Source: Desulfobacterales bacterium
GTDB lineage: Bacteria; Desulfobacterota; Desulfobacteria; Desulfobacterales; Desulfosarcinaceae
DNA length: 64,000 bases
Assembly: GCA_016218685.1 (NCBI GenBank)
Contig: JACRDD010000036.1
Coordinates: 62,001 to 126,000 of the forward strand
Direction: 5' to 3'
Position numbers and translations under genes: made by a program. The notes under the pieces are model-generated. The model saw only the letters and a list, made by a program, of their open reading frames with translations, had not been told where the DNA came from and searched no databases. This document shows, piece by piece, positions 19,431-27,009 of the stretch; the first letter of the stretch is position 1; every line of letters begins with the position of its first letter.

Positions 19431-19452
19431 TCATGATCAGTCATGATCATGA
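19431..19452. promoter_or_regulatory. Direct repeat and palindrome upstream of the hydroxylase alpha gene
   Basis: The 352-bp gap 19169-19520 between the ferredoxin gene and the alpha gene has no credible ORF. It contains TCATGATCA repeated at 19431-19439 and 19441-19449; the second copy extends to the perfect 12-bp palindrome TCATGATCATGA (19441-19452). This lies about 260 bp upstream of the alpha start and just downstream of the ferredoxin stop. It could be an operator for a separate promoter of the catalytic genes. No regulator can be matched from sequence. Confidence 0.45.
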
Positions 19453-19520
19453 GGAAAGTAGTCGAGACCTACAGCAATGAGATGGACAAAATGTCGCTTT
19501 GTCGTCTTTTTGGGATCTAA

Positions 19521-19793
19521 TCATATCCGGTGTTCAATATGGATTGCATTCCATGGACAGCCGCTGAGCATGATTCCTTGTCGTCCTCCGGATACGCAAG
19601 CCCCGCAGCCGATGCACAACGAGCCATCGACAGTCATCATGTTGAACGGGTAGTTCTTTGCATCTTGGAGCAATTTAAGGGCCTTTGTTTTGCAGTATAC
19701 CGCGCAGATCGGCGAGCCTCCACAGCCCGTGCACCAGGGATCGATCACAGCGATCTTGGAAGTCTTCCTTATGCTGGCGGCCCCGATATTCAT
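19521..19793 (-). CDS. Small two-cluster ferredoxin with unusual cysteine spacing
   Basis: The 90-residue protein has two four-cysteine groups: C21/C24/C30/C34 (spacing 2-5-3) and C60/C63/C66/C79 (spacing 2-2-12). Both depart from the standard CxxCxxCxxxC...P pattern, although the closing cysteine of the second group is followed by proline. The ATG at 19793 comes immediately after the Rieske stop; the longer frame upstream only overlaps the Rieske gene. There is no signal or membrane segment, so it is probably cytoplasmic, or it sits against the membrane next to the Rieske/cytochrome b proteins. It could link the bc-type complex to cytoplasmic low-potential carriers; this is inference. Confidence 0.8.
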   Translation of the reverse strand: MNIGAASIRKTSKIAVIDPWCTGCGGSPICAVYCKTKALKLLQDAKNYPFNMMTVDGSLCIGCGACVSGGRQGIMLSGCPWNAIHIEHRI

Positions 19794-19794
19794 G

Positions 19795-20373
19795 TCATGA
19801 GAGCTGAATAAACATTTTCTGCTTTTCAAATTCTTGCTGAGAATAGACCATGGCTGTATCCACGGTGATGCGTTTTTCACTGTCCTGGGTTATATAGTGC
19901 CTGTCCAAGGGACGCGGCGCAGGGCCGGCAAACTCATGACCATGAGAGTGGTATTCGCTGCCATGGCATGGGCACTTGAAAATGTTCAAATCTTGGAACC
20001 AGTTGACGGTGCATCCCAGGTGAGTACAGCGCGCATATAGTGCGTAGATGCGATTCTTTTCACGGACAACAAAAAATCGATGGTCCTTTTTAAAGCGGGT
20101 ATCCACTGATATGACACCATATTGATCAGGATTTCCACCACCGATAAAATCCTGAATGGGGCCAATGATGTATCGGCTGGGCGGATGAAACACCACAGAA
20201 GGATAAAGGAAGCGGATGTTCTCATAAAGCCCGGCGCCAAGGCAGGTAGCCACCAAACCCCAGCCGATGACTGATATGCTTTTATCCAAAAAAGCCCTTC
20301 TGGATAGTCCTTCCGCAGGAGCAGATTTTTCCTTGTCTTCTATCATTTGCACATCGACCCATTGAGCGTCCAT
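19795..20373 (-). CDS. Rieske [2Fe-2S] protein of a cytochrome bc-type complex
   Basis: The 192-residue protein has an N-terminal TAT-like motif (LSRRAFLDKS), one transmembrane helix (about residues 33-50) and the Rieske cluster motifs CTHLGC (Cys116, His118) and CPCHGS (Cys134, His137), with a proline-rich loop PAPRPLD following. It would take part in quinol oxidation or quinone reduction with the cytochrome b proteins encoded downstream. I chose the ATG at 20373 because AGAAGG stands nine bases upstream; 20382 is also possible, and the first Met at 20433 lies inside the previous gene. It is followed at once by the small ferredoxin gene. Confidence 0.93.
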   Translation of the reverse strand: MDAQWVDVQMIEDKEKSAPAEGLSRRAFLDKSISVIGWGLVATCLGAGLYENIRFLYPSVVFHPPSRYIIGPIQDFIGGGNPDQYGVISVDTRFKKDHRFFVVREKNRIYALYARCTHLGCTVNWFQDLNIFKCPCHGSEYHSHGHEFAGPAPRPLDRHYITQDSEKRITVDTAMVYSQQEFEKQKMFIQLS

Positions 20374-20395
20374 TTGCTCCATCCTTCTGAAAGCC

Positions 20396-20614
20396 TTAAT
20401 GTTTGGCTCCCCTGAGGCTACGCACCACTTCAATCAATGCAGTGCAAACAAACATGATGATGGCGACCGCAAGATATTGCACCCATTCATAGTAATAGAT
20501 GTCCGCAAACATGGTTCGCCTGAATATGTAGTAGTAGACGAGATTGGAGGCGATCACATAGACTATGGTGATTAAGGCCGCGTATAGCATTGATTGCAAT
20601 ACCTTTTTGGGCAT
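20396..20614 (-). CDS. Small two-helix membrane protein
   Basis: The 72-residue protein has two hydrophobic helices (about residues 8-30 and 45-64) separated by the polar loop FRRTMFADIYYYEW and ends with a basic tail. The start is supported by AGGAGG six bases upstream. It is the first gene of the minus-strand locus and its end lies 22 bp before the Rieske start. It is most easily read as a small accessory subunit of the bc-type complex. I do not recognise a named family. Confidence 0.8.
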   Translation of the reverse strand: MPKKVLQSMLYAALITIVYVIASNLVYYYIFRRTMFADIYYYEWVQYLAVAIIMFVCTALIEVVRSLRGAKH

Positions 20615-21043
20615 TTATGCCTCCTGATCGATTATGAATGCGTGCTATTAAGGAAAATAGACCGAGGACGGAACTTTTTAAAAGTGGAAAGTGGTACTTT
20701 GAACTTTACTTAAATGAACTAGAATTGGGTGTCAACAGAAATTTTTGCATGGCAATTAAAATTATATTATGGAACATTGTAAACAAATATTACATGATTG
20801 TAAATATTGACAATATTTAAATATCACCAGTGTGCGAGATTAAACCGCTATTTTTTATGGCGGTTATACTTCATGTATCCAATGCTTTCGAAAGACTTTA
20901 TGGGCCAGCTCGATGATGGCCGTAATTTGGAATGCAGGCGAAATTAATAGTTGCTTTTTTAATTTCATGTGAATAGCATGCGTAGTACTACTCCCGCCGT
21001 ACTTTTTACTCCGATAACAGCTACGCACCCAAGGAGGCATCCG
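20615..21043. promoter_or_regulatory. Divergent AT-rich regulatory region with nested inverted repeats
   Basis: This 429-bp gap separates the hydroxylase locus (minus) from fmdE and the acyl-CoA dehydrogenases (plus). Positions 20700-20820 are far more AT-rich than their surroundings. Two inverted repeats stand side by side: TGTAA-7-TTACA (20778-20794) and ATTGT-8-ACAAT (20797-20814). The second overlaps a TTGACA-like hexamer (20807-20812) usable by a plus-strand promoter. A third inverted repeat, AACCGC-11-GCGGTT (20843-20865), lies closer to fmdE and may be a hairpin. The short ORF inside the AT-rich part is not protein-like. Which regulator binds here is unknown; the nearby MerR protein is one candidate. 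Confidence 0.5.
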
Positions 21044-21619
21044 ATGATCTGTGGTAGAACACATGAAGAACTGTTACGTGATATCAAGAATTTCCATGGA
21101 TATGTGGCGCCTGGTCTGGTAATCGGCGCATTTATGGTCGATGTCGCCTACAGACTGCTGGAAAAGAACGTCGAGGCGGATGTCATTGTCGAGACCAAAC
21201 ATTGCCTGCCCGATGCTATCCAGATCTTTTCACCCTGTACCGTGGGCAATGGTTGGCTGAAGATCCTCGACTTGGATAAGTTCGCGATGGCATTCCACGA
21301 TCGCCACACCCATGCGGGCATCCGGATCTGGCTTGATTTGAAAAAAGCCGAAGCTCACCCGAACATATATAAATGGTTCATGGGGCAGGTATCCAAAAAG
21401 GATCTGCCGTCCGAGGTCCTGGTGGCTGACATTATGAAGGCAGGTGACGACATTCTGTCGCACGCCCCGGTGGTGGTCATTAAAAACGCCCAACGCGAAA
21501 AAAAAGGCGCCATCCGGGTGTGTGACAGATGTCGAGAAGCGTATTCGGCATCCCAGGGGGAAATTTGCCTCGCATGCCAGGGGCTGGGCTATTATATGCA
21601 AGCCGCGGCGAATGCATAG
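21044..21619 (+). CDS. FmdE family protein (formylmethanofuran dehydrogenase subunit E-like)
   Basis: The 191-residue protein has the FmdE domain (FHGYVAPGLVIGAFMVDVA at the N-terminus, CLPDAIQIFSPCTVGNG with conserved cysteines near residues 55-66) and a C-terminal zinc-ribbon-like tail (CDRCREAY...CLAC). The ATG at 21044 has AAGGAGG seven bases upstream, so the 25 residues before it are not part of the protein. In bacteria this family often occurs beside molybdenum or tungsten enzyme genes without methanofuran; its exact job is not settled. Here it is divergent from a large molybdoenzyme operon, which fits a role in Mo/W metal or cofactor handling. A 227-bp gap without a visible gene follows. 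Confidence 0.9.
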   Translation: MICGRTHEELLRDIKNFHGYVAPGLVIGAFMVDVAYRLLEKNVEADVIVETKHCLPDAIQIFSPCTVGNGWLKILDLDKFAMAFHDRHTHAGIRIWLDLKKAEAHPNIYKWFMGQVSKKDLPSEVLVADIMKAGDDILSHAPVVVIKNAQREKKGAIRVCDRCREAYSASQGEICLACQGLGYYMQAAANA

Positions 21620-21846
21620 CGCTGACATTTCAAAGTTTTCTTCATTGAACATGGTCGCAGCTTCCGGCCATCAAATGTTCCGTTCGAAAGTACTTTTTTC
21701 GGTGCTAAACGCTATTTGTATCCGCCGGGTATAAGTACGCGATGCCGCTGGTCGGATCGGACGGCCATCAGAAAACTACTTGGCGAAAAAGTGGATAGAA
21801 AGACTTTCGACCTTGTATTGTTATTTAAGTTAAGAAAGGGGGCCCC

Positions 21847-23358
21847 ATGATTCCACGATCGGAATGTAAAGCATTCCTGGATAGAGAACCGAAGTTCGAC
21901 GATATCATGATCAGTCTACGTGCCATTGCCAGGCAGCCCAAAGGAATCAATAGCGAAGTAAAGCGAATCATTGCAGTAGCGAGAAAATTCAATGATGAAG
22001 TGGTGCGTCCAGGCTGCCTGCCGCTCGATCGAAAGATGCATGAAGACCCCGATCATCTTGCCTGGGATTACGTCATCGAAGCGAACAAGCGCGGCTTCTA
22101 CACCATGTTTATTCCGAAGATGTTCGGCGGCGGCGGATACAGCCTGGCCGGTATTGCTTACTTTCTCGAAGAACTGGCATCGGCTTGCGGCGCCATAGCC
22201 AATATCGTCGGCGTTCATTATCTGGGCGTCACCATGTTGTTCTCATCTTGGAATTTCAAGGTGATCAACAGGGTCTGCAAAGATGTAGTCAAGGGATATA
22301 AAGAAGGTAAACCTTGCATTTTGAGCCTGGCCATGACCGAACCGGATGCCGGCACGGACTCACAGAACATCGAATTCATGGATACCGGCAGCCTGGCCTG
22401 CCATGCCCAAAAGGTTCCGGGAGGATATAAAATCAATGGGAACAAGATCTTCATCTCCATGGGCCATATGTCCACCTGGCATATCATCCATGCGTACACC
22501 GACCTGAATAGGGCATCCGAAAATACGGTCATGTTGGCCGTCAAAACAGGCACACGCGGTTTTACTTTCGGCAAAAAGGAAAAGAAAATGGGGCAGAAAG
22601 CCTGTCCTGCCAGCGAACTCATTTTTAAAGATTGTTTTGTTCCCGATGAAAACGTCTGTATCGACAAAGAGGATGCATCCCGCTTGCGAAGTCCGGTAAA
22701 GGATACTAACGCGAGAATCTTTGCCTTTATATGGGCAGCCTCCCGCACCGGGGTTGGTGCTTTCGGTGTGGGCACGGCCCGGGCCGCTTTCGAAGATGCT
22801 CTGGCTTATGCCGCTAAAACCGAAATCGATGGCCAACTCCTGGTCAACCACGAATGGTGCCAAAGCCTTCTGGCGGATATGTACAAAAACGTTCTTCTTT
22901 CCCGGCTGGCTTATGCCGAAGCGAGTTATGCCAATGGGTTGCATGGCATGTGGATGGTTATGAACCTGAAACCCATGTACTACATGACCCGGTACACACC
23001 GGCGGGTATCTTGAAGTTCTCTATTTCCGCGCTGTCTCGATTCGGCTTCGTCACCAACTTCTTCCGTAAAATTTGTTTCGATCATCAAAAGGATGAAGCC
23101 ATCGATCGCATCGATGGCTGGGGATCGCTCGCCAAGGTCGTGGGCACCGATGCGGGCATAACCAACGCGCGGCTTGCTCTGGAAATCATGGGCCACGCCG
23201 GCGTGCGGCAGGATTGCCGCGCGGAAAAGGTTCTCAGGGATTCCAAGCTGCTCCAGATTTATGAAGGCACCAACCAGATCAATCGGTTGAATCTCTTCAA
23301 GCGGATGGTGGCCAAACCCATCCCGCAAGCGGAAGTTTTTTCCCAAGCGAACTTATAA
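21847..23358 (+). CDS. Acyl-CoA dehydrogenase, catalytic-type
   Basis: The 503-residue protein is longer than the usual 380-400 residues because of an extended N-terminus. The flavin/substrate motif is AMTEPDAGTDSQN, and the C-terminal LLQIYEGTNQINR contains the normal catalytic glutamate of the medium-chain type enzymes. It would introduce a 2,3-double bond into an acyl-CoA in the cytoplasm and pass electrons to an electron-transfer flavoprotein. AAGAAAGGGGG precedes the ATG. It is followed two bases after its stop by a second dehydrogenase, so the pair may work as one enzyme. Confidence 0.93.
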   Translation: MIPRSECKAFLDREPKFDDIMISLRAIARQPKGINSEVKRIIAVARKFNDEVVRPGCLPLDRKMHEDPDHLAWDYVIEANKRGFYTMFIPKMFGGGGYSLAGIAYFLEELASACGAIANIVGVHYLGVTMLFSSWNFKVINRVCKDVVKGYKEGKPCILSLAMTEPDAGTDSQNIEFMDTGSLACHAQKVPGGYKINGNKIFISMGHMSTWHIIHAYTDLNRASENTVMLAVKTGTRGFTFGKKEKKMGQKACPASELIFKDCFVPDENVCIDKEDASRLRSPVKDTNARIFAFIWAASRTGVGAFGVGTARAAFEDALAYAAKTEIDGQLLVNHEWCQSLLADMYKNVLLSRLAYAEASYANGLHGMWMVMNLKPMYYMTRYTPAGILKFSISALSRFGFVTNFFRKICFDHQKDEAIDRIDGWGSLAKVVGTDAGITNARLALEIMGHAGVRQDCRAEKVLRDSKLLQIYEGTNQINRLNLFKRMVAKPIPQAEVFSQANL

Positions 23359-23386
23359 AATGGATAACCATAAAAGGATGCACACC

Positions 23387-24625
23387 ATGATCAAATCCGA
23401 AAATAAGGAATTGAAGCTTGTAGAAAAGGCCGCACGCGAGTTTTCAAAAAAGATATTGGCGCCGGGGCGTGAAGAAAACGATGCATTTCCATTCGGACCT
23501 TTCTTTAACGATGTTCTTGATAAAGCCTTTGCCTTGGATCTTTTCCATATCCAGCTTCCGGAGCACCTGGGTGGTATGGGGCACGGCATTCGCGTCTTTT
23601 GCACGATAATGGACCAAATCTGTCAGGAAGACAGCAGCTTGGGCGGCATTATATTCACCAACGCCCTGGCCCAGTCGGTCATGCTGGCATCGGGCAGTGA
23701 AGCGCTCCTGAAATCCATCGCCGAACAATCCCAGGCGGTACCAGATTTCCTGGTCGCTTTTTCATCCCTTGCCAACCCGAACGATATATCCGATCTGCCC
23801 ACGGCCCAAAGCCTGGACGGGAGTTATTTTTTATCAGGAGCGCTGAATGATCTGGTTCTGGGTGGCATCGCAAAACAGGCGGTGGTTCCCGCGCGGATTA
23901 GTCCCGGGGCGCCATACTCCTACTTCCTGGTCGATTTGAACGGCGGCGATGTTATACGAAGCGAGCCGGTCATGAGCCATGGGCTGCATGCCTGTCCCGC
24001 GGTGGATGCGAACTTTTCCTCGGCTAAAGGCATTCTGCTGGGCATCCCCGGCAAGGGGGATTCATATTTTAAGAAAGGGTTCGAAACCTTGCAGTTGGTG
24101 GCGGCGGCCATGTCCGCCGGAGTGATGAAAGGCTCGCTCCAGGAGGCTATTGCCTATTGCAACAAAAGGGTTCAAGGCGGCCGAAAACTAAAAGACTGGT
24201 CGACCATGCAGATGATGCTGGCCGACATGACCATCCAGACCTATGTCGCGGACATGCTGATCGCCCGGGCTTGCCAGGCTGTCGAGAACCGGGAAAACGA
24301 TTGGCAAATTATGGTTCAGGCCGCCTCTTTACACATCCAGGCCGCGGCCACCCATCTGGTAAGTGACGGCATCCAAGCTCTCGGCGGCGTGGGATACATG
24401 AAGGATTTCGGGCAGGAAAAACGATTTCGGGATGCCGGACAGATCCAGGCCTTATTGGGCCATGCGCACCTGAAAAAGCTCCGCTTTATCAGACAATTTC
24501 TGCATATCGGCAAGGGGGCCGGGGAAGCAGCGGAATTGAAACCGGTCATCGAGGTGAATGTCAAAGAGGGTGGGAAGCGTTTGACGGAAGGATTACTTCA
24601 AGCAGCGACGCTTCAGGCCAAGTGA
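23387..24625 (+). CDS. Acyl-CoA dehydrogenase lacking the usual catalytic glutamate
   Basis: The 412-residue protein aligns by eye with acyl-CoA dehydrogenases: helical N-domain, middle beta domain, then GGVGYMKDFGQEKRFRDAGQIQ near the C-terminus. Where most members read IYEGT, this one reads ALLGH, so the standard catalytic glutamate is replaced by leucine. Some family members place the base elsewhere (as isovaleryl-CoA dehydrogenase does), so activity is not excluded. I chose the ATG at 23387 because AAAAGGA precedes it; 23360 and 23378 are in-frame alternatives. Direct adjacency to a catalytic-type gene resembles the two-gene heterotetrameric dehydrogenases of steroid degradation; this is inference. 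Confidence 0.9.
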   Translation: MIKSENKELKLVEKAAREFSKKILAPGREENDAFPFGPFFNDVLDKAFALDLFHIQLPEHLGGMGHGIRVFCTIMDQICQEDSSLGGIIFTNALAQSVMLASGSEALLKSIAEQSQAVPDFLVAFSSLANPNDISDLPTAQSLDGSYFLSGALNDLVLGGIAKQAVVPARISPGAPYSYFLVDLNGGDVIRSEPVMSHGLHACPAVDANFSSAKGILLGIPGKGDSYFKKGFETLQLVAAAMSAGVMKGSLQEAIAYCNKRVQGGRKLKDWSTMQMMLADMTIQTYVADMLIARACQAVENRENDWQIMVQAASLHIQAAATHLVSDGIQALGGVGYMKDFGQEKRFRDAGQIQALLGHAHLKKLRFIRQFLHIGKGAGEAAELKPVIEVNVKEGGKRLTEGLLQAATLQAK

Positions 24626-24710
24626 TGGGAGCCGTCTCAGGACGCATGTTGAACAGCCTGTTAAGCAGCGGCTATCGACCGGGAGCGCAGGATATCATGG
24701 TTGATCGCCG

Positions 24711-25478
24711 CTACTTCTGTCCAATGCTCAGCGACTCCTTGATCTTCTTATTCAAGTAGCGCCTATGGAGGAGCGGAAACACCAGGTACAGAAGCTCGAC
24801 ACACTTCAGGGCCAGTTCGTTGGCATCCGGAACCGCCAACTTCCCCTTGAGAATGAGGGTCAAAAAATACTTGAACTGCCTATCCGCCATCTCGTGGAAA
24901 AAGTTGTTGTGAAGGGCTATGAAGTCGAAGGAAAATCCACGTTCATCGCAGAGGTGCTGGCGCAGTTGAGCGATCAGCGTTGCGACTTTGACATTCTGCA
25001 CATCGAAGAGTCCGTTTTCGTCCTGGATTAAAATGCCGGCTTTAAGGCACTTTTCAAGATCCTTGGGGCTGATTTTCGATATCTCCGACAAGGCTTTCTT
25101 GTTGACCGGCGTATTCGGATGGCTTGCCGATGTGGGTTCCACCCAATCCAGTTGTTTGGCCTGAAACAGTTTTTGGGTCAATTCATCTTCCTTGGAAGGC
25201 ACTTGGTCGAAGCCTAAATCATCGATGGCCTTTTTGATTACCTCCAAAGGCAAGAAATGCTCTTTCTGGAATTTTTTGATGGTCTTGATCAGTCCGATAT
25301 AGCCTTCATCGTAATAAGCCATGTTTTTATAAGGTTTATCGGGTTTGGGGAGAATGCCTTGGCTGATATAGAATCGGATGGTATGGGCCTTAACGCCCGT
25401 GGCTTCCGATAACTCTTTCATTTTCATGTACCGCTTGGCTTTGCCTTCACTGCTCTTGGCCACACTTTTTGTTGCCAT
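24711..25478 (-). CDS. MerR family transcriptional regulator
   Basis: The 255-residue protein begins with a MerR-type winged-helix domain (MKMKELSEATGVKAHTIRFYISQG, residues about 18-40) and a second part (YYDEGYIGLIKTIKKFQ) typical of the family. The C-terminal half is an unassigned helical effector domain of about 150 residues. I placed the start at 25478 because GGAGGT lies upstream; 25505 is less likely. It converges on the acyl-CoA dehydrogenase pair, with 85 bp between them, and lies 86 bp after the MetH-activation gene in the same direction. It may control the fmdE/dehydrogenase genes, the methyltransferase genes or the hydroxylase locus; nothing in the sequence decides between these. 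Confidence 0.87.
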   Translation of the reverse strand: MATKSVAKSSEGKAKRYMKMKELSEATGVKAHTIRFYISQGILPKPDKPYKNMAYYDEGYIGLIKTIKKFQKEHFLPLEVIKKAIDDLGFDQVPSKEDELTQKLFQAKQLDWVEPTSASHPNTPVNKKALSEISKISPKDLEKCLKAGILIQDENGLFDVQNVKVATLIAQLRQHLCDERGFSFDFIALHNNFFHEMADRQFKYFLTLILKGKLAVPDANELALKCVELLYLVFPLLHRRYLNKKIKESLSIGQK

Positions 25479-25564
25479 TAGGGGATACGACCTCCGATTG
25501 TTCACATAGGTTGTACTAAACGTATCAAATTATCAGACGCGTGAAAACCCCGCTGAAACCTATT

Positions 25565-26281
25565 TCAATTTCTACGGTGCCGGCACCCTTGCCGATCGCA
25601 TTGGGGGCAGGGTGAAAGGGCAGGCGGATCGGGAGCGAACAGGATGGCTGCCGTAAGGGATTTGGACGGAATCATGGCCCCTGAATCGCAAAGGCGGATA
25701 CCGATAAGCGGCGGGTTGAGGAAATGGAAAAATGCCGCCTGAACCGCGAGCGGAATATCACAGTAACCGGGACTGAAACGGTGCAACGGATGCAACCCCT
25801 GAACCCTCTTGTGATTTTCCAGACGTTCGGAAAGATCGTCGGCCAGGAGTTCGACGACCAGGGCTGCCGCTTCATGAAGCATAAACCGATCCGTCAGATT
25901 CATCGTCTTTTCATAAGCTATGTCTTGATCCGGAAGGGGGCCGAGGGTCAAGGCAAGGACGGCCATCGTTATGGGATGGCCCGATCGCCTGGCCAGATCG
26001 GCCCAGAGCGGGCTCTCGACACTTACGCCGCAAGCATGAATGGCATCTTTCGAAATAGAAGATATGGGAGTAAACGCGACGATGGCCTTTGGTTCGATCG
26101 AGGCAAGCACTTGCTTTATCGCGGAAGAAGATAAGGCGCGGATGTGGCGTGGAGTATCAATCTTTTTCCCATACCCGAGCCGCTTCAGGAACTTTTCTTC
26201 AATCGGGTCGCCACCGACGACGGTGGGTGGAATCTGGAGGATCTCGGGTGGTTCAAATTCATCAGGCCGATCAGGCCCCAT
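25565..26281 (-). CDS. Stand-alone methionine-synthase-activation-domain-like protein (corrinoid reactivation)
   Basis: The 238-residue protein resembles the reactivation domain of cobalamin-dependent methionine synthase: RFSPGYCDIPLAVQ near residue 170 and GAMIPSKSLTAAI near residue 205 match its SAM-binding signatures. The last residues (CPQCDRQGC) form a small cysteine cluster. In MetH this domain reductively methylates inactive cob(II)alamin using SAM; as a separate protein next to a corrinoid protein it probably does the same in trans. The start at 26281 overlaps the corrinoid-protein gene by 11 bp, so the two are translationally linked. The 66 residues of frame upstream overlap that gene and are discarded. 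Confidence 0.85.
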   Translation of the reverse strand: MGPDRPDEFEPPEILQIPPTVVGGDPIEEKFLKRLGYGKKIDTPRHIRALSSSAIKQVLASIEPKAIVAFTPISSISKDAIHACGVSVESPLWADLARRSGHPITMAVLALTLGPLPDQDIAYEKTMNLTDRFMLHEAAALVVELLADDLSERLENHKRVQGLHPLHRFSPGYCDIPLAVQAAFFHFLNPPLIGIRLCDSGAMIPSKSLTAAILFAPDPPALSPCPQCDRQGCRHRRN

Positions 26282-26987
26282 GGCGCGATCCCTTTTCGAT
26301 GACCTGGATTTTGCGTTCATAATCCGTGTATTTGCGTTCCTCTTCCCCGGACCCCGCAAGCGCCTCCAGTCGCTCCAATTCATCCGGCAGCTCGACCACG
26401 GACGCGGCGTATCCATCGGCCCCCATGGTCTGGGCAATGCTGCTGTCCAGGGCCGCGCCGCCGACCATGATGCGAACATCCGGGCAGGCCCGTCGGCACC
26501 TTTCGATGGTCTCCCGCATGGCCGGAAGCGTCGTGGTCATCATGGAGGACAAACCCAGCAGTTTCGCCCGCGAGGAATTCAAGGCTTCAATGAACTGGTC
26601 CGGGCCCTTGCCCGTTCCCAGCCGAAGGACGGAATACCCCATCGCGTCCATGACACCCGCAATGATCTCGGCTCCCAATTCGTGCACATCGCCCTGAACC
26701 ACACCGATGACCACACGCGGTTTGTTTTGAGGTTCCGATAATCGTGGTTTGAGACAACCGACACCGGCATGCAGCGCATCCACCGATAGCAGGAATTCGG
26801 CCACCGTGGCCGCGGCGGCGGCCAGTTTTTTCCGAGCCTCGTGAAGTCCCGACGTAAGCGCCGACAAAAGGGAAGGGGCCTCGAACGCTTCGGTCTCCCC
26901 TGTTCGAAAAATCCGCAGGACTTCTTCGGGCTGCCCCGCGAAAACGGCCCGGCTCAAATCCTCTAAAATGGAGGCTGCCGATGGCAT
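26271..26987 (-). CDS. Corrinoid (cobalamin-binding) methyl-carrier protein
   Basis: The 238-residue protein has an N-terminal helical cap domain (residues about 1-85) and a Rossmann-like B12-binding domain with the base-off signature GDVHELG (Asp100, His102, Gly105), LGLSSMMTTT and VGGAALD. His102 would be the lower cobalt ligand. It shuttles a methyl group between substrate-specific and acceptor methyltransferases in the cytoplasm, as MtaC/MtbC do. A purine-rich GAGAGGA stretch stands upstream of the ATG at 26987. It lies between the UroD-type methyltransferase (22-bp gap) and the activation protein (11-bp overlap), forming a three-gene set. Confidence 0.92.
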   Translation of the reverse strand: MPSAASILEDLSRAVFAGQPEEVLRIFRTGETEAFEAPSLLSALTSGLHEARKKLAAAAATVAEFLLSVDALHAGVGCLKPRLSEPQNKPRVVIGVVQGDVHELGAEIIAGVMDAMGYSVLRLGTGKGPDQFIEALNSSRAKLLGLSSMMTTTLPAMRETIERCRRACPDVRIMVGGAALDSSIAQTMGADGYAASVVELPDELERLEALAGSGEEERKYTDYERKIQVIEKGSRHGA

Positions 26988-27009
26988 TGGACGATTCCTC
27001 TCCGGCCCT

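Noticed and set aside
20638..20820. 60-codon plus-strand ORF in the divergent region
   Set aside because: It lies in very AT-rich DNA, lacks a ribosome-binding site and has a composition unlike real proteins of this genome.
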